Shown: positions 6,639 to 14,618, counted from the first letter of the stretch. The stretch: 15,548 nt of DNA from Streptosporangium amethystogenes (GCF_000721075.1 NZ_JOEQ01000072.1:1-15548), one strand, 5' to 3'. Translations and numbers: made by a program. The notes: generated from the letters alone by a model not told the origin.

Positions 6639-7415
6639 CTAGGCGTCCAGGAACTCGTCGATCATCGGGGCCAGCCACTCGGCCCGCTGCGGGATCGAGG
6701 TGTGCGTGGTGCCCGGCAGGATCGCCAGCCGACACTGCGGCAGTCCGGTCAGGTCGCCAGGCACCCCGCCGCCGAGCAGCTTGAACATCTCCACCGCGTG
6801 CTCCGGCCGGACGATGTCCGAATCACCCAGCACGATCATCACGGGCGCGGCGACTGCCCGGATCCGGTCGGCGGACCACTGCGGCAGGTCGCCGTCGAGC
6901 CGTTTCACCCTGGCCACCAGGGTGGCGAAACCGGCCGGGTCCGGGGCGGTGCGCAGGTACTCCTCGTGGAACTCCGAGCCGTGCAGGTGCTCCGGCCGGA
7001 GGTCCTGGATGCCGTCCAGCAGGCCTGGGTACAGGCCGCCCTCGTCGAAGCTCACCGATGCCAGGACGAGCCGGCCGACCCGGTCGGCGTGGTCGGTGCC
7101 GAGCCGCAGCCCGACCGCCGCGCCCATACTCCAGCCGAACACGTCCGCCCGCTCGATACCGAGGTGGTCGAGCAGCGCCACCACGTCGGCGGCGAGGTCC
7201 TCCACGGTCAGATCGCGGTCGATGTCCGCGGTGTGCCCGTGCGCCTGCAGTTCCACCGCGAGCACTCGGCGGGTCTTCGCCAGGCACGGCAGGATCGTGC
7301 CGAACGACGTGCCGATCCCGGACAGCGCTCCGTGGATCAGGACGACCGGCCGACCGGCGCCGGTGCCGTGCTCCTCGTAGTACATGTCCAGGCCGTTGAC
7401 GGGTGCGTAGCTCAT
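6639..7415 (-). CDS. Alpha/beta-fold hydrolase
   Basis: A 258-residue cytoplasmic alpha/beta hydrolase of ordinary length. Motifs in order are PVVLIHGALSG (oxyanion hole, HG at 28-29), the nucleophile elbow GWSMGA with Ser96, GDSDIVRPEHA with Asp198 or Asp200 as the acid, and TTHTSIPQ with His238. This set suits esterase, lactonase or haloperoxidase-like enzymes; the substrate cannot be read. ATG 7415 has AAGGGA about 8 nt upstream. The gene is transcribed away from the BTAD regulator; the two starts are 86 bp apart and share an intergenic region with heptamer direct repeats. On the minus strand the repeats read CCGTAAG twice, followed after 10 bp by CACGGT, a plausible -10. It is therefore a likely target of the neighbouring regulator. 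Confidence 0.87.
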   Translation of the reverse strand: MSYAPVNGLDMYYEEHGTGAGRPVVLIHGALSGIGTSFGTILPCLAKTRRVLAVELQAHGHTADIDRDLTVEDLAADVVALLDHLGIERADVFGWSMGAAVGLRLGTDHADRVGRLVLASVSFDEGGLYPGLLDGIQDLRPEHLHGSEFHEEYLRTAPDPAGFATLVARVKRLDGDLPQWSADRIRAVAAPVMIVLGDSDIVRPEHAVEMFKLLGGGVPGDLTGLPQCRLAILPGTTHTSIPQRAEWLAPMIDEFLDA

Positions 7416-7450
7416 GACCGTGATCCCTTCTCGAACTCGCTGACACCCAC

Positions 7451-7494
7451 ACCGTGCGCCGCCCCGCTTACGGCCGGCTTACGGCTTGTAGGGT
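7451..7494. promoter_or_regulatory. Divergent SARP-type operator and promoter
   Basis: CTTACGG occurs at 7467-7473 and again at 7478-7484, separated by CCGG, giving an 11-bp period. This is the layout bound by SARP/OmpR-type winged helices (7-bp repeats with 4-bp spacers). On the plus strand a TAGGGT -10 hexamer follows at 7489-7494, eight bases before the regulator ATG. On the minus strand CCGTAAG repeats are followed by a 10-bp spacer and CACGGT (7456-7451). One operator could thus serve both directions. Confidence 0.65.
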
Positions 7495-7501
7495 GGCCCG
7501 C

Positions 7502-10500
7502 ATGCGGTTCGGCGTCCTGGGTCCGCTCGCCGTCACCACCGACACCGGCGAGCCGGTAACCGTGCCCGGCGTCAAGGTCCGCGCGCTCCTCACCGACCTG
7601 CTCGCCAATCGCAACCGGGTGGTCTCGGCAGACCGGCTGATCGACGACCTCTGGGGTGACGACCCGCCGGCGAACGCGGCCGGCGCCCTGCAGGTCCGGG
7701 TCTCCCAGCTCCGCAAGGCGCTCAACGACGCCGAATCCGGCGCCCGCGACCTGGTCGAGTCCCGCCCGCCCGGTTACCTCCTGCGAGCGACCGCCGACGC
7801 GGACCGCTTCGCCGAACTGGCTGCGGCCGGGGACCCGGTCCACCTGACCGAGGCGCTCGGGCTGTGGCGCGGCGAGCCGTACGCGGACTTCGCCGATGAG
7901 GAGTACGTCCGCGCCGAGGCCATCCGGCTGGCCGAGCAGCGCCTCGTCGTGCTCGAACGCCTCGCCGACGCCCGCCTGGCCCGCGGCGAACACGACCTGG
8001 CCGCCGCCGACCTGGCCGACCTGGTCGCCCGGTACCCACTCCGCGAGGGCCTGCGCGCCCTGCACCTGCGCGCCCTGTACGCGGCCGGCCGCCAGACCGA
8101 GGCCCTGGAGAGTTACGCCGACCTGCGCGGCCGCCTCGCCGACGAACTCGGCCTTGACCCCGGCCCGGAACTGGTCGCCCTGCACCGGCGGATCCTGGCG
8201 CAGGACGCCGGCCTGACCGGACCACCCCGGGCGGCCCGGATCCGCAACAGCATCCCGGCCCGCCTGGACGAACTGGTCGGCCGGGCCGAGGCGCTCACCG
8301 AACTGCGCACGCTGATCCCGGAGCGGCGACTGGTCACGCTCACCGGCCCCGGCGGCGTCGGCAAGACCCGGCTGGCCACCGAGGCGGCCCGCGAACAGGC
8401 GTACCCGGACGGCGTCCACCTGGTCGAACTCGCCGCGCTCCCGCCCGGCGATCCCGGCGTCGCCGACCGGATCCTCGCCACCCTGGACATCCACGAGGCG
8501 GCCGGCGCCAGCGTCCCGGCCACCGACCGACTGCTCGCCGCGGTCCGGCAACGGCGGCTGCTCCTCGTGCTGGACAACTGTGAACATGTCATCGAGCCGG
8601 CCGCCGGCCTGGTGGCCCGGCTGCTGCGGGACACTCCCGGCGTCACCGTGCTGGCGACCAGCCGGGAACCACTCGGCCTCACCGGCGAACTGGTGTGGGA
8701 GGTGCCGCCGCTGGCCGTGCCGGATGACGACCGCGACCCGGACGCGGTCCGCCGGTCCGCCGCGGCCCGGCTGTTCGCCGCCCGCGCTGCCGCCCAGCAG
8801 CGCGGCTTCCGGCTGGACGACCGCACCGCGCCGGCCGTCGCGCAGCTCTGCCGCCGCCTGGACGGCCTGCCGCTGGCCCTGGAACTGGCCGCGACCCGGG
8901 TCCGCGCGCTCGGCGTCGCCGGCGTGGTGGAGCGCCTCGACGACCGGTTCAAACTGCTCGCCACCCAGCAGCGGGACATGCCGGCCCGGCAGCGCACCCT
9001 GGCCGCGGTGATCGGCTGGAGCTGGGACCTGCTCGACGACGCGGACCGCGAGATCCTGGCCCGGCTCGCGGTGTTCAGCGACGGCTGCACTCTGGATGCG
9101 GCCGAGGCGGTCTGCGACGCCGATTTTGATGTGCTGGCCCGGCTGGTCGACCGATCCCTGGTGGTCATGGACGACACCGGGGCCGGCCCGCGCTACCGGC
9201 TGCTCGAGTCGGTCGCCGCGTTCTGCCTCGACCGCCTTGAGATCGGCCGTCCAGGAGATGCGGCCGCGGGCCGCGCCCGGCACGCCGCGTACTTCACCGG
9301 TCTGGCCGAACGCGCCGACCCCGAGCTGCGCGGTCCCGCCCAGGCCGAGTGGTTGTGCAGACTGGACACCGAGAACGCCAACCTGCGGTCGGCGCTCGCG
9401 CACGGCGGCGGGCTGCGCCTTGCCAACGCGCTGACCTGGTACTGGTTCCTGCGCGGCCGATTCACCGAGGCCCGCCATGCTCTGACGCTCGATGGCGACA
9501 TGTCCGCACAGGCCCGGGCCGCGGCCTGGCGGGTAGGGTTCGCGCTGCTGCAGGGCGACCAGATGGAAACCGCGGACATCTCCGCGTACGACGACAGCCG
9601 CGGCACCTGGTTCGTGGCCGCCGCGCTGATCGACCGCAGCGAACTGGTCCTGGCGGCCGAGCTGCTGTCCGCCGCTGGAGAATCCGCCGACCGGTGGACC
9701 GAGGCGGCCGTGCTGAGCAGCCGGGCCAAACTGGCGCACACCGACGGTGACCTGGCCGCCCTCGGGCGGGACGGCACCCGCTGCGCGGAGATCTTCGCCG
9801 AGCTGGGTGACCGCTGGGGCAGGCTGCGGGCCAGCGACTGGGTGGGTGGCCTGGCCGAGCTGACCGGGGAGTACGACCGGTCCGCCGCCCTGCACCGCGA
9901 AGGCCTGGGCTGGGCCGAGGAGTTGTCGCTGTGGCCCGAGGTGAGCAGCAAACTGTCCTGGCTGGCCTGGCTCGCGGTGCAGACCCGCGACTACGTGCAG
10001 GCCCGGGAGCTGGCGGAGCGGGCGTACAAGCTGGCGGGCGAGCAGGACTCGGTGGGCGTCGTGGTGTTCGCCGAGCTGAGCCTTGGCTTCGCCGCCCGCC
10101 GTGACGGCAGACTGGACGTCGCCACCACTCACCTCGAGCACTTGGCGGAGCTGGCCCGCCGGGACGCGCAGCCGGCGCTGTTCCTGCCGATGGTGCTGGT
10201 CGAGCTGGGGTACGCGGCAGAACAGGGCGGCGACCCGGCGGCCGGGCTGGCCCGGCATGTCGAGGCGTTCGACGTGGCGCAGGCGATGGGTGCCCCGCGG
10301 GATGCGATCGGCGCGCTCGAAGGCATCGCATCGGCCGCCGCCTACTCCGTGCCGGAGGTCGCCGCCCGGTTGCTCGGCGCCGCGGCCGCCGCCCGGCGGG
10401 CCGTCGAGTTCGCCGCCGCGCCCGCCGAGCGGGACGAACTGGACCGGATCACCGGCCGCTTGATCGCCGCGCTCGGCCGGGAGCGGTTCGACGCGCTGGT

Positions 10501-10549
10501 CGCCGCCGGACGCGACCTGAGCCCGGGCGAGGGCCGGGCTCTGGTCTGA
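7502..10549 (+). CDS. AfsR/SARP-family regulator with BTAD, NB-ARC and TPR domains
   Basis: A 1015-residue transcriptional regulator. Residues 1-95 form an OmpR-type winged helix (MRFGVLGPLAV, then VSQLRKAL and PPGYLL). Residues 100-245 are the BTAD helical domain (LWRGEPYADF, then AGRQTEALESYADLRGRL and LGLDPGPEL). An NB-ARC/STAND ATPase follows, with P-loop GPGGVGKT (282-289), Walker B LLLVLDNCEH (353-362), TSREPLG (386-392) and GLPLAL (455-460). The rest is alpha-helical, TPR-like. Such proteins activate promoters with heptamer direct repeats, often in secondary metabolism, with nucleotide and repeat domains gating activity. ATG 7502 begins the winged helix exactly. The TAGGGT -10 at 7489 places the transcript start at or next to this ATG, so the mRNA is probably leaderless. 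It converges on the RibD/DHFR-like gene with a 7-nt gap. Confidence 0.92.
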   Translation: MRFGVLGPLAVTTDTGEPVTVPGVKVRALLTDLLANRNRVVSADRLIDDLWGDDPPANAAGALQVRVSQLRKALNDAESGARDLVESRPPGYLLRATADADRFAELAAAGDPVHLTEALGLWRGEPYADFADEEYVRAEAIRLAEQRLVVLERLADARLARGEHDLAAADLADLVARYPLREGLRALHLRALYAAGRQTEALESYADLRGRLADELGLDPGPELVALHRRILAQDAGLTGPPRAARIRNSIPARLDELVGRAEALTELRTLIPERRLVTLTGPGGVGKTRLATEAAREQAYPDGVHLVELAALPPGDPGVADRILATLDIHEAAGASVPATDRLLAAVRQRRLLLVLDNCEHVIEPAAGLVARLLRDTPGVTVLATSREPLGLTGELVWEVPPLAVPDDDRDPDAVRRSAAARLFAARAAAQQRGFRLDDRTAPAVAQLCRRLDGLPLALELAATRVRALGVAGVVERLDDRFKLLATQQRDMPARQRTLAAVIGWSWDLLDDADREILARLAVFSDGCTLDAAEAVCDADFDVLARLVDRSLVVMDDTGAGPRYRLLESVAAFCLDRLEIGRPGDAAAGRARHAAYFTGLAERADPELRGPAQAEWLCRLDTENANLRSALAHGGGLRLANALTWYWFLRGRFTEARHALTLDGDMSAQARAAAWRVGFALLQGDQMETADISAYDDSRGTWFVAAALIDRSELVLAAELLSAAGESADRWTEAAVLSSRAKLAHTDGDLAALGRDGTRCAEIFAELGDRWGRLRASDWVGGLAELTGEYDRSAALHREGLGWAEELSLWPEVSSKLSWLAWLAVQTRDYVQARELAERAYKLAGEQDSVGVVVFAELSLGFAARRDGRLDVATTHLEHLAELARRDAQPALFLPMVLVELGYAAEQGGDPAAGLARHVEAFDVAQAMGAPRDAIGALEGIASAAAYSVPEVAARLLGAAAAARRAVEFAAAPAERDELDRITGRLIAALGRERFDALVAAGRDLSPGEGRALV

Positions 10550-10556
10550 TCGGGGT

Positions 10557-11102
10557 CTACCGCGCCCGGCGGTATGACGCGATGATCACGCCGCTCTTCA
10601 TCACCTTGGTGTCGGCCAGCGCCAGCGTCGCCTTCACGTCGGCCAGTGGCGTGGTCACCGTGTCCCCACCGACGAACACCGGGTGGATCCAGAACCGGGC
10701 CTCGTCCAGCAGGCCGGCCTTGAGCAGGGTGTGCGCGACCGGGCCGTACCCGTACATCAGGATGTCCTTGCCGTCCTGGGCCTTGAGCTTCGTGACCTCC
10801 TCGACCAGATCGCCCTTCAGAACCGTGGTGTTGTTCCACTTCGGGTCGGTCAGGGTGGTCGAGGCGACGTACTTGCGGATGCCGTTCATCTCGGCGGCGC
10901 CGCTGTCCTCGGTCTCCTCCACCTGCGGCCACGCGGTGGCGAAACCCTCGTAGGTGCGGCGCCCCATCAGCAGAGCGTCCGCGGCCCGCATCTGCTCGCC
11001 GGCGTACGCGGTGGCCTCGTCGTCGAAGAACGGCGTGGTCCACTGCGGGTTCTCGATGACACCGTCGAGGGTGATGTAGGTCGAGGCGATGACCTTGCGC
11101 AT
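10557..11102 (-). CDS. RibD C-terminal/DHFR-like family reductase
   Basis: A 181-residue protein of the dihydrofolate-reductase-like/RibD C-terminal domain family, a NADPH-binding fold common in actinomycetes whose members are mostly not true folate enzymes. Visible motifs are MRKVIASTYITLDGVIE at the start, ALLMGRRTYEGFA (about 44-55), DILMYGYGPVAHTLLKAGLLDE (starting near 113) and an IHPVFVGGD strand-turn (139-147). Length is normal for the family. ATG 11102 has a strong AGGAGG five bases upstream. It converges with the BTAD regulator gene. Three 11-bp-phased heptamers lie 57-85 bp upstream of its start and resemble those at the regulator's own promoter, so it is likely part of that regulon. 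Its substrate is unknown. Confidence 0.87.
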   Translation of the reverse strand: MRKVIASTYITLDGVIENPQWTTPFFDDEATAYAGEQMRAADALLMGRRTYEGFATAWPQVEETEDSGAAEMNGIRKYVASTTLTDPKWNNTTVLKGDLVEEVTKLKAQDGKDILMYGYGPVAHTLLKAGLLDEARFWIHPVFVGGDTVTTPLADVKATLALADTKVMKSGVIIASYRRAR

Positions 11103-11142
11103 GGCTTCCTCCTGGGGCGTGTGCTCGCTGGTTACGGCCTGA

Positions 11143-11187
11143 ACTCTGCCGATCCACGCTTACGGTTTGCTTCAGGTGCCCTTACCT
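11143..11187 (-). promoter_or_regulatory. Three-heptamer SARP-type operator upstream of the RibD/DHFR-like gene
   Basis: On the plus strand CTTACGG (11159-11165), CTTCAGG (11170-11176) and CTTACCT (11181-11187) are separated by four-base spacers TTTG and TGCC, keeping a strict 11-bp period. Read on the minus strand, the gene-proximal copy is CCGTAAG, then a 10-bp spacer and CAGAGT (11148-11143). This is the same geometry as on the minus strand of the hydrolase promoter (CCGTAAG, 10 bp, CACGGT). A further TTACGG at 11132-11137 is out of phase. Confidence 0.6.
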
Positions 11188-11189
11188 CC

Positions 11190-11695
11190 CCACGCATGAC
11201 CGCGAGCTGCTCTGCGGCGGACTGCTGAGAGGAGACGCCGCATGCCGACCACGTGCCCGCCCGCCCCGATCACGAGCCGTCGACAGAGACCGCCGGCCAG
11301 GCCGGGAAAGGCGGCTCGACTTTCGGCGCGTAACCGTGATCGACCCGGACTGACGGGTTCGAGGCGAAGGATCAGGGCGTAGGACGAGAAACGATGCCAC
11401 CCCTCGAGGACCGGCTCACGTCCCGGGACCGCAGCGACCACCCGAAACCCGGGAAACGTCGAGCCCTCGGCAAGGGGCCGTGGCCCAGACGCGGCGCAGT
11501 CGGCGGATCCAAGCGGCTGCGTCGCCTGGCCCGTGCCGCGGCCGCGCGGACGCCGGTCCTGATCGAGGTTCGCGGCCACTACCAGGCCGGAGGCCGCGGT
11601 GAGGGCGGACACCGTCCATTGGGACTCGCCGGGGCGTCCGGCTGACCGAGGGCGAGACCTCTGGCCGGGCTCACGCCCCGGGCATCGCTTCGTCG
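11190..11695. other. About 500 nt without a convincing gene
   Basis: Several open frames exist on both strands, including a 219-codon minus-strand frame and an 83-codon plus-strand frame from 11394. They are Arg/Gly/Pro-rich, lack good ribosome sites and show no family motif. Next to a decayed transporter, this is best read as degenerating or non-coding DNA. Confidence 0.5.
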
Positions 11696-12273
11696 ATGTA
11701 TCTGCCGGAAGACCTCGGTAGCGTCCGGCTATGGCCGCTGATGAGGGGGAGACCCCGGATCTGGCATCTGTACGCCGTGATGGTTCTCGCCGGCATCTGC
11801 AGCCTCTTCGAGACCGTGACCGCTCAGTCATTCACCCCCGTCCTGGTGCCACGTGAGCAGTTGTTGCCGGCCAACAGCGCGCTCATGCTGAGCAACGCGA
11901 CCGTCACCACGACCGGCGCAGCCCTCTGTCACTCACGCTCGCCATTCTGGCCGTGGCGCAGGTGCTGCGGGGAACCGGGCCATCGCTCTACAGCGTCAAC
12001 CAGCAGACTCTCCGGCAGGCTTTGATCACCCCCGCCCTACTCTCTCGGGCCAACGCCACCTGGAGATTCCTCGTCTACGGAACGCAGCCCCTCGGCGCGC
12101 TTCTTGGCGGGTTACTCGGATCGGCGCTCAGCCTCCGAACCACCCTCGTCATCGGCAGCGGCGTGATGCTTCTCGGCACCGCGATCGCCTGTGCCTCACC
12201 GCTGCGCTCATTGCGAGAGCTACCCGCTCAAGCGCGCGGCGACGAATCGACACCGTCCGACGTGACAACATGA
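11696..12273 (+). pseudogene. Decayed MFS transporter (truncated, with internal deletion and frame change)
   Basis: Two pieces of a 12-helix major facilitator exporter lie in different frames. The first (to about 11920) reads HLYAVMVLAGICSLFETV then FTPVLVPREQLLPANSALML, the helix 4 and following loop of EntS/drug-exporter-like MFS proteins. The second (about 11923-12273) reads LTLAILAVAQVLRGTGPSLY, then RQALITPALLSRANATWRF and GALLGGLLG, matching the cytoplasmic loop and last helices. The roughly 140 residues that should lie between are missing, as are the first 80 or so. The gene is therefore non-functional. The family call is secure from these motifs; the exported substrate cannot be guessed. 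Confidence 0.75.
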
Positions 12274-12316
12274 CCGGGACTCACTGACACTCTCATGTCG
12301 CTTGGCAGACCGACCG

Positions 12317-12342
12317 GCAGGCCGGCCGAGCCGCCGGCCTGC
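12317..12342. terminator. Strong GC hairpin downstream of the MFS remnant
   Basis: GCAGGCCGGC (12317-12326) pairs perfectly with GCCGGCCTGC (12333-12342) around a six-base loop. A ten-pair GC stem without a T-run is typical of actinomycete terminators. It lies 44 nt after the transporter remnant's stop and before the VOC gene, insulating the latter. Confidence 0.5.
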
Positions 12343-12534
12343 TGGGCGTTCCCAGGCTGGGGATTCCCGCCGGTGACCCGGCCCGGCGCTCCACCGGTCC
12401 GGGCCGCGCGATGAGCCCCGAAGGTGATGTCCCAGGCGCGCTTCGGGACTGGCGTACACCGTCCTGGAACGATCCATGTGCGAGTTTCGCCGAAGGGTGC
12501 AAGTCTCGTCGGACGACCTGGAAGGCGGAATGAC

Positions 12535-13263
12535 GTGAGTGAGACTGCGCTTCGGCCGAACGAGACGACGGTGCCGTTGATGCCGTGCGCGTCGGTGGAG
12601 AATACCTTGGCGTTCTATGAGGCGCTGGGGTTCGAAGCCACCTACAAGCAGAGCAAGCCCTATGTCTATCTGGCGCTGCGGTTGAGCGGATTCCAGCTGC
12701 ACTTCGGGCCGGCGCCCAAGGGGCTGGATCCGGCCCGGGAGGAGTCCGGCGGCTGCCTGGTCATGGTCGACGCCGTGGCGTCGTACCACGCGGCGTTCGT
12801 CGGGGCGATGCGCCGGGTTTACGGGAAGGTGCTGAGTTCCGGCCTGCCGAGGATCACCCGCTACCGGCCGGGCGCGTCCCGGTTCACGCTGATGGATCCG
12901 TCCGGGAACTCGATCATATTCATCCAGCGCGACGAGCCGGTCGACGTGGAGTACGGCGGCTCGAAGGAGCTGACGGGGCTGGCCAGGGCGCTGGACAACG
13001 TCCGGATTCTGCGCGAGTTCAAGAACGACGATCTGCAGGCTTTCCGTGCGCTCAAGTCCGCGGTGCGCAGGTACGGCGCGGACGCCCCGGTGGTCGAGCG
13101 GGGCATCGCCCTGTGCCAGCTCATCGACCTGGCCACGGTCCTCGGTGAGCCCACCGATCCATGGGCCGCCGACTTGCGCGGTCTGGAGCTCAGCACCGAC
13201 GACCGGCAGCGCATCGAGTCGGAACTCGGACATCTCCCCGGACTGCAGGAGTGGCTTCCCTGA
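12535..13263 (+). CDS. VOC-fold (glyoxalase/bleomycin-resistance-like) protein
   Basis: A 242-residue protein. Residues 12-132 form a vicinal-oxygen-chelate domain: VPLMPCASVENTLAFYEALG, then YLALRLSGFQLHFG, then a second module ending FTLMDPSGNSIIFIQ. The Glu usual after GN in metal-binding members is replaced by hydrophobic residues, so it may be a binding (bleomycin-resistance-like) rather than a metal-dependent type. The remaining 110 residues are helical and acidic and are longer than the usual single-domain VOC protein. The GTG start at 12535 is supported by GGAAGG about 9 nt upstream and by the domain beginning soon after; the longer upstream frame lacks coding character. No operon partner is evident except the short frame that follows it. 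Ligand unknown. Confidence 0.85.
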   Translation: MSETALRPNETTVPLMPCASVENTLAFYEALGFEATYKQSKPYVYLALRLSGFQLHFGPAPKGLDPAREESGGCLVMVDAVASYHAAFVGAMRRVYGKVLSSGLPRITRYRPGASRFTLMDPSGNSIIFIQRDEPVDVEYGGSKELTGLARALDNVRILREFKNDDLQAFRALKSAVRRYGADAPVVERGIALCQLIDLATVLGEPTDPWAADLRGLELSTDDRQRIESELGHLPGLQEWLP

Positions 13264-13277
13264 GGAGCACCGCACTG

Positions 13278-13307
13278 CCGCCCCCGCCCCCGCCCCCGCC
13301 CCCGCCT
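13278..13307 (+). repeat. Hexanucleotide microsatellite CCGCCC x5
   Basis: Four CCGCCC units plus CCGCCT, strictly 6-bp phased, lie 15 nt after the VOC stop codon. Copy-number changes would keep the reading frame, because the unit is 6 nt. Confidence 0.9.
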
Positions 13308-13332
13308 ACGGTGGAGCAGGGGTGGATCGTGC

Positions 13333-13512
13333 TTGTTGCACGAGTACGTCGACGGCCGGGACGCCGATCTGTCGCCCGGTTCGCCGGACGTGCCGCTGGT
13401 GCCGGACACCCTGGTCGTCCTGAACGAGGCGCTCACCCGTACCCCGGTGGCGTTCCGGCTGTCGCCGCTCCAGGCCAAGGCCGCGAGCCTGCTCACCGAG
13501 GAACTGCCATAG
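13333..13512 (+). CDS. Short unidentified coding stretch after the VOC gene
   Basis: A coding-like frame reads LLHEYVDGRDADLSPGSPDV then a tail with VLNEALTRTPVAFRLSPLQA and ends at TAG 13510-13512. Third positions are strongly G/C and the composition is protein-like. There is no ATG or GTG; TTG at 13333 or 13336 are the only starts near the coding onset. The frame is the same as that of the VOC gene and is open back to the VOC stop. It is thus either a 58-59-residue protein with a TTG start or the C-terminal remnant of a longer gene. I do not recognise the family. Confidence 0.4.
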   Translation: MLHEYVDGRDADLSPGSPDVPLVPDTLVVLNEALTRTPVAFRLSPLQAKAASLLTEELP

Positions 13513-13515
13513 CGG

Positions 13516-14157
13516 TCACGGGGTGCGCGGAACCTGGATGGCGGGTCGCAGGCGGGACATCAGCTCGGCCGGCTCGCTCACGGTCATGTCCGGCCCCTCC
13601 AGTTTCGCCCCGGACCACCGATCGAAGAAAAGACACACCGCCCCCGGCTTGTAGATGCGGGTCTTCGCGTCGCTGAACTGGGACAGGTAGCAGGCCGCCG
13701 CGCCACCGAGCGGGGCGGTCGGCATCGCCACGATTCCCTCGGCGCAGGCATCGGCGGTCCTGGTGCCGGATCTACCCCTGACCGTCGTGAAGGCGGACTG
13801 CTGCAGTTCCTCGTCGAGCGAGGCTTCCGGGTCTGTGTGTTCTGGGTAGTGCCGCCACACCTGGACCTTTTTCTCGCCGGGCGTCTGGTAGGCCGCGACG
13901 AGGGGGCATGTCCGCCGCGGTGAGCGGGAAATCGATGCGGGTCTCGGTACGGGCGGCGAGCTCGATGCCGCGGCCGAACCGCTTGCGCTCGTGCACCACG
14001 AGGGTGACCTCGACCCCGGAGGCTCGCAGCCCGCCTGTCCGATCGCAGTGACCGCGCTCGCATCCTGGAGGCGACAGCAGCGACACGGTGCCGGGTGTCG
14101 ATGCTGTCCTTAGCGAGTAGTTGGTAACGGTGGTCGAGGCTCCGCGCTGGACGTCGA
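13516..14157 (-). pseudogene. Unrecognised gene, 5'-truncated and frameshifted
   Basis: Two minus-strand frames are both coding-like and join at a run of five Gs at 13902-13906 (plus strand). The upstream frame reads GVEVTLVVHERKRFGRGIEL then IDFPLTAADMP. The downstream frame reads LVAAYQTPGEKKVQVWRHY, then EASLDEELQQSAF, and ends with MSRLRPAIQVPRTP. Removing one G would fuse them smoothly, so a +1 change in the homopolymer (a real mutation or a sequencing error) splits the gene. Upstream of about 14030 codon bias weakens; the only ATG/GTG is a GTG at 14086 without a ribosome site, and the frame abuts the nitroreductase-family stop. The original start is probably lost. No family is recognised. 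Confidence 0.55.
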
Positions 14158-14160
14158 TCG

Positions 14161-14535
14161 TCAGCCTGCGACCAGGTCCATACGGAGGAACTCGGTGATA
14201 CGGAGCAGCCTCGGTGGGCGTGCCACCTCATCGGAGAGGGCCTGGAGCGCCTCGTCTTCCCCGATGAGGCGTGGGGTGGCGAGTTCTATCTCCCTCCCGT
14301 CGACCCGGAGCCACGCACCATCGGCTGCCAGGACGTTCTGCACCCAGTCCGAGCGCGATCCATACACCAGAACGAACAGGTAGCCGCCGTCGACAGGATG
14401 CGCATCGAGCGGCGTGCGGTACGTCGCGCCAGAAATGCGACCGACGTGAATCAGCACCGGCCACGTCCCGCCCGCGATCGCGCGAGGATTGAATACCCGC
14501 TTGTTCACGTGCCCCCACCACCTCGGCATCGGCAT
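14161..14535 (-). CDS. Deazaflavin-dependent nitroreductase-family (DDN-like) protein
   Basis: A 124-residue protein of the nitroreductase/quinone-reductase deazaflavin (F420)-dependent family. Typical motifs are GTWPVLIHVGRISGATYRTPL, YLFVLVYGSRSDWVQNVLAA and AWLRVDGREIE. Family members bind F420H2 and reduce quinones or nitro compounds, sometimes protecting against redox-active toxins. Three ATG codons lie in tandem (14541, 14535, 14529). The GGAAGGAG at 14549-14542 touches the first, and its spacing of 6 nt fits the second, so 14535 is chosen. It is divergent from the TetR gene, with three palindromic operators between. A TAATGT -10 candidate (14627-14622) lies inside the nearest operator, implying repression by that TetR protein. 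Confidence 0.85.
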   Translation of the reverse strand: MPMPRWWGHVNKRVFNPRAIAGGTWPVLIHVGRISGATYRTPLDAHPVDGGYLFVLVYGSRSDWVQNVLAADGAWLRVDGREIELATPRLIGEDEALQALSDEVARPPRLLRITEFLRMDLVAG

Positions 14536-14618
14536 CGGCATCTCCTTCCCTCGCTCCGGCGGGGCGCGTCGTGGGTCAGACGTTCGCCGGGCTCCCAGCT
14601 GATTCCCACCCGGGAGGA

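Noticed and set aside
7412..10258. 948-codon open frame on the minus strand opposite the SARP-type regulator
   Set aside because: Gln/Gly/Arg/Val-rich translation without domains; it is the expected antisense shadow of a GC-rich gene whose own frame has full domain structure.
11172..11831. 219-codon minus-strand frame before the transporter remnant
   Set aside because: Arg/Gly-rich without motifs, and it overlaps the recognisable MFS fragment on the opposite strand.
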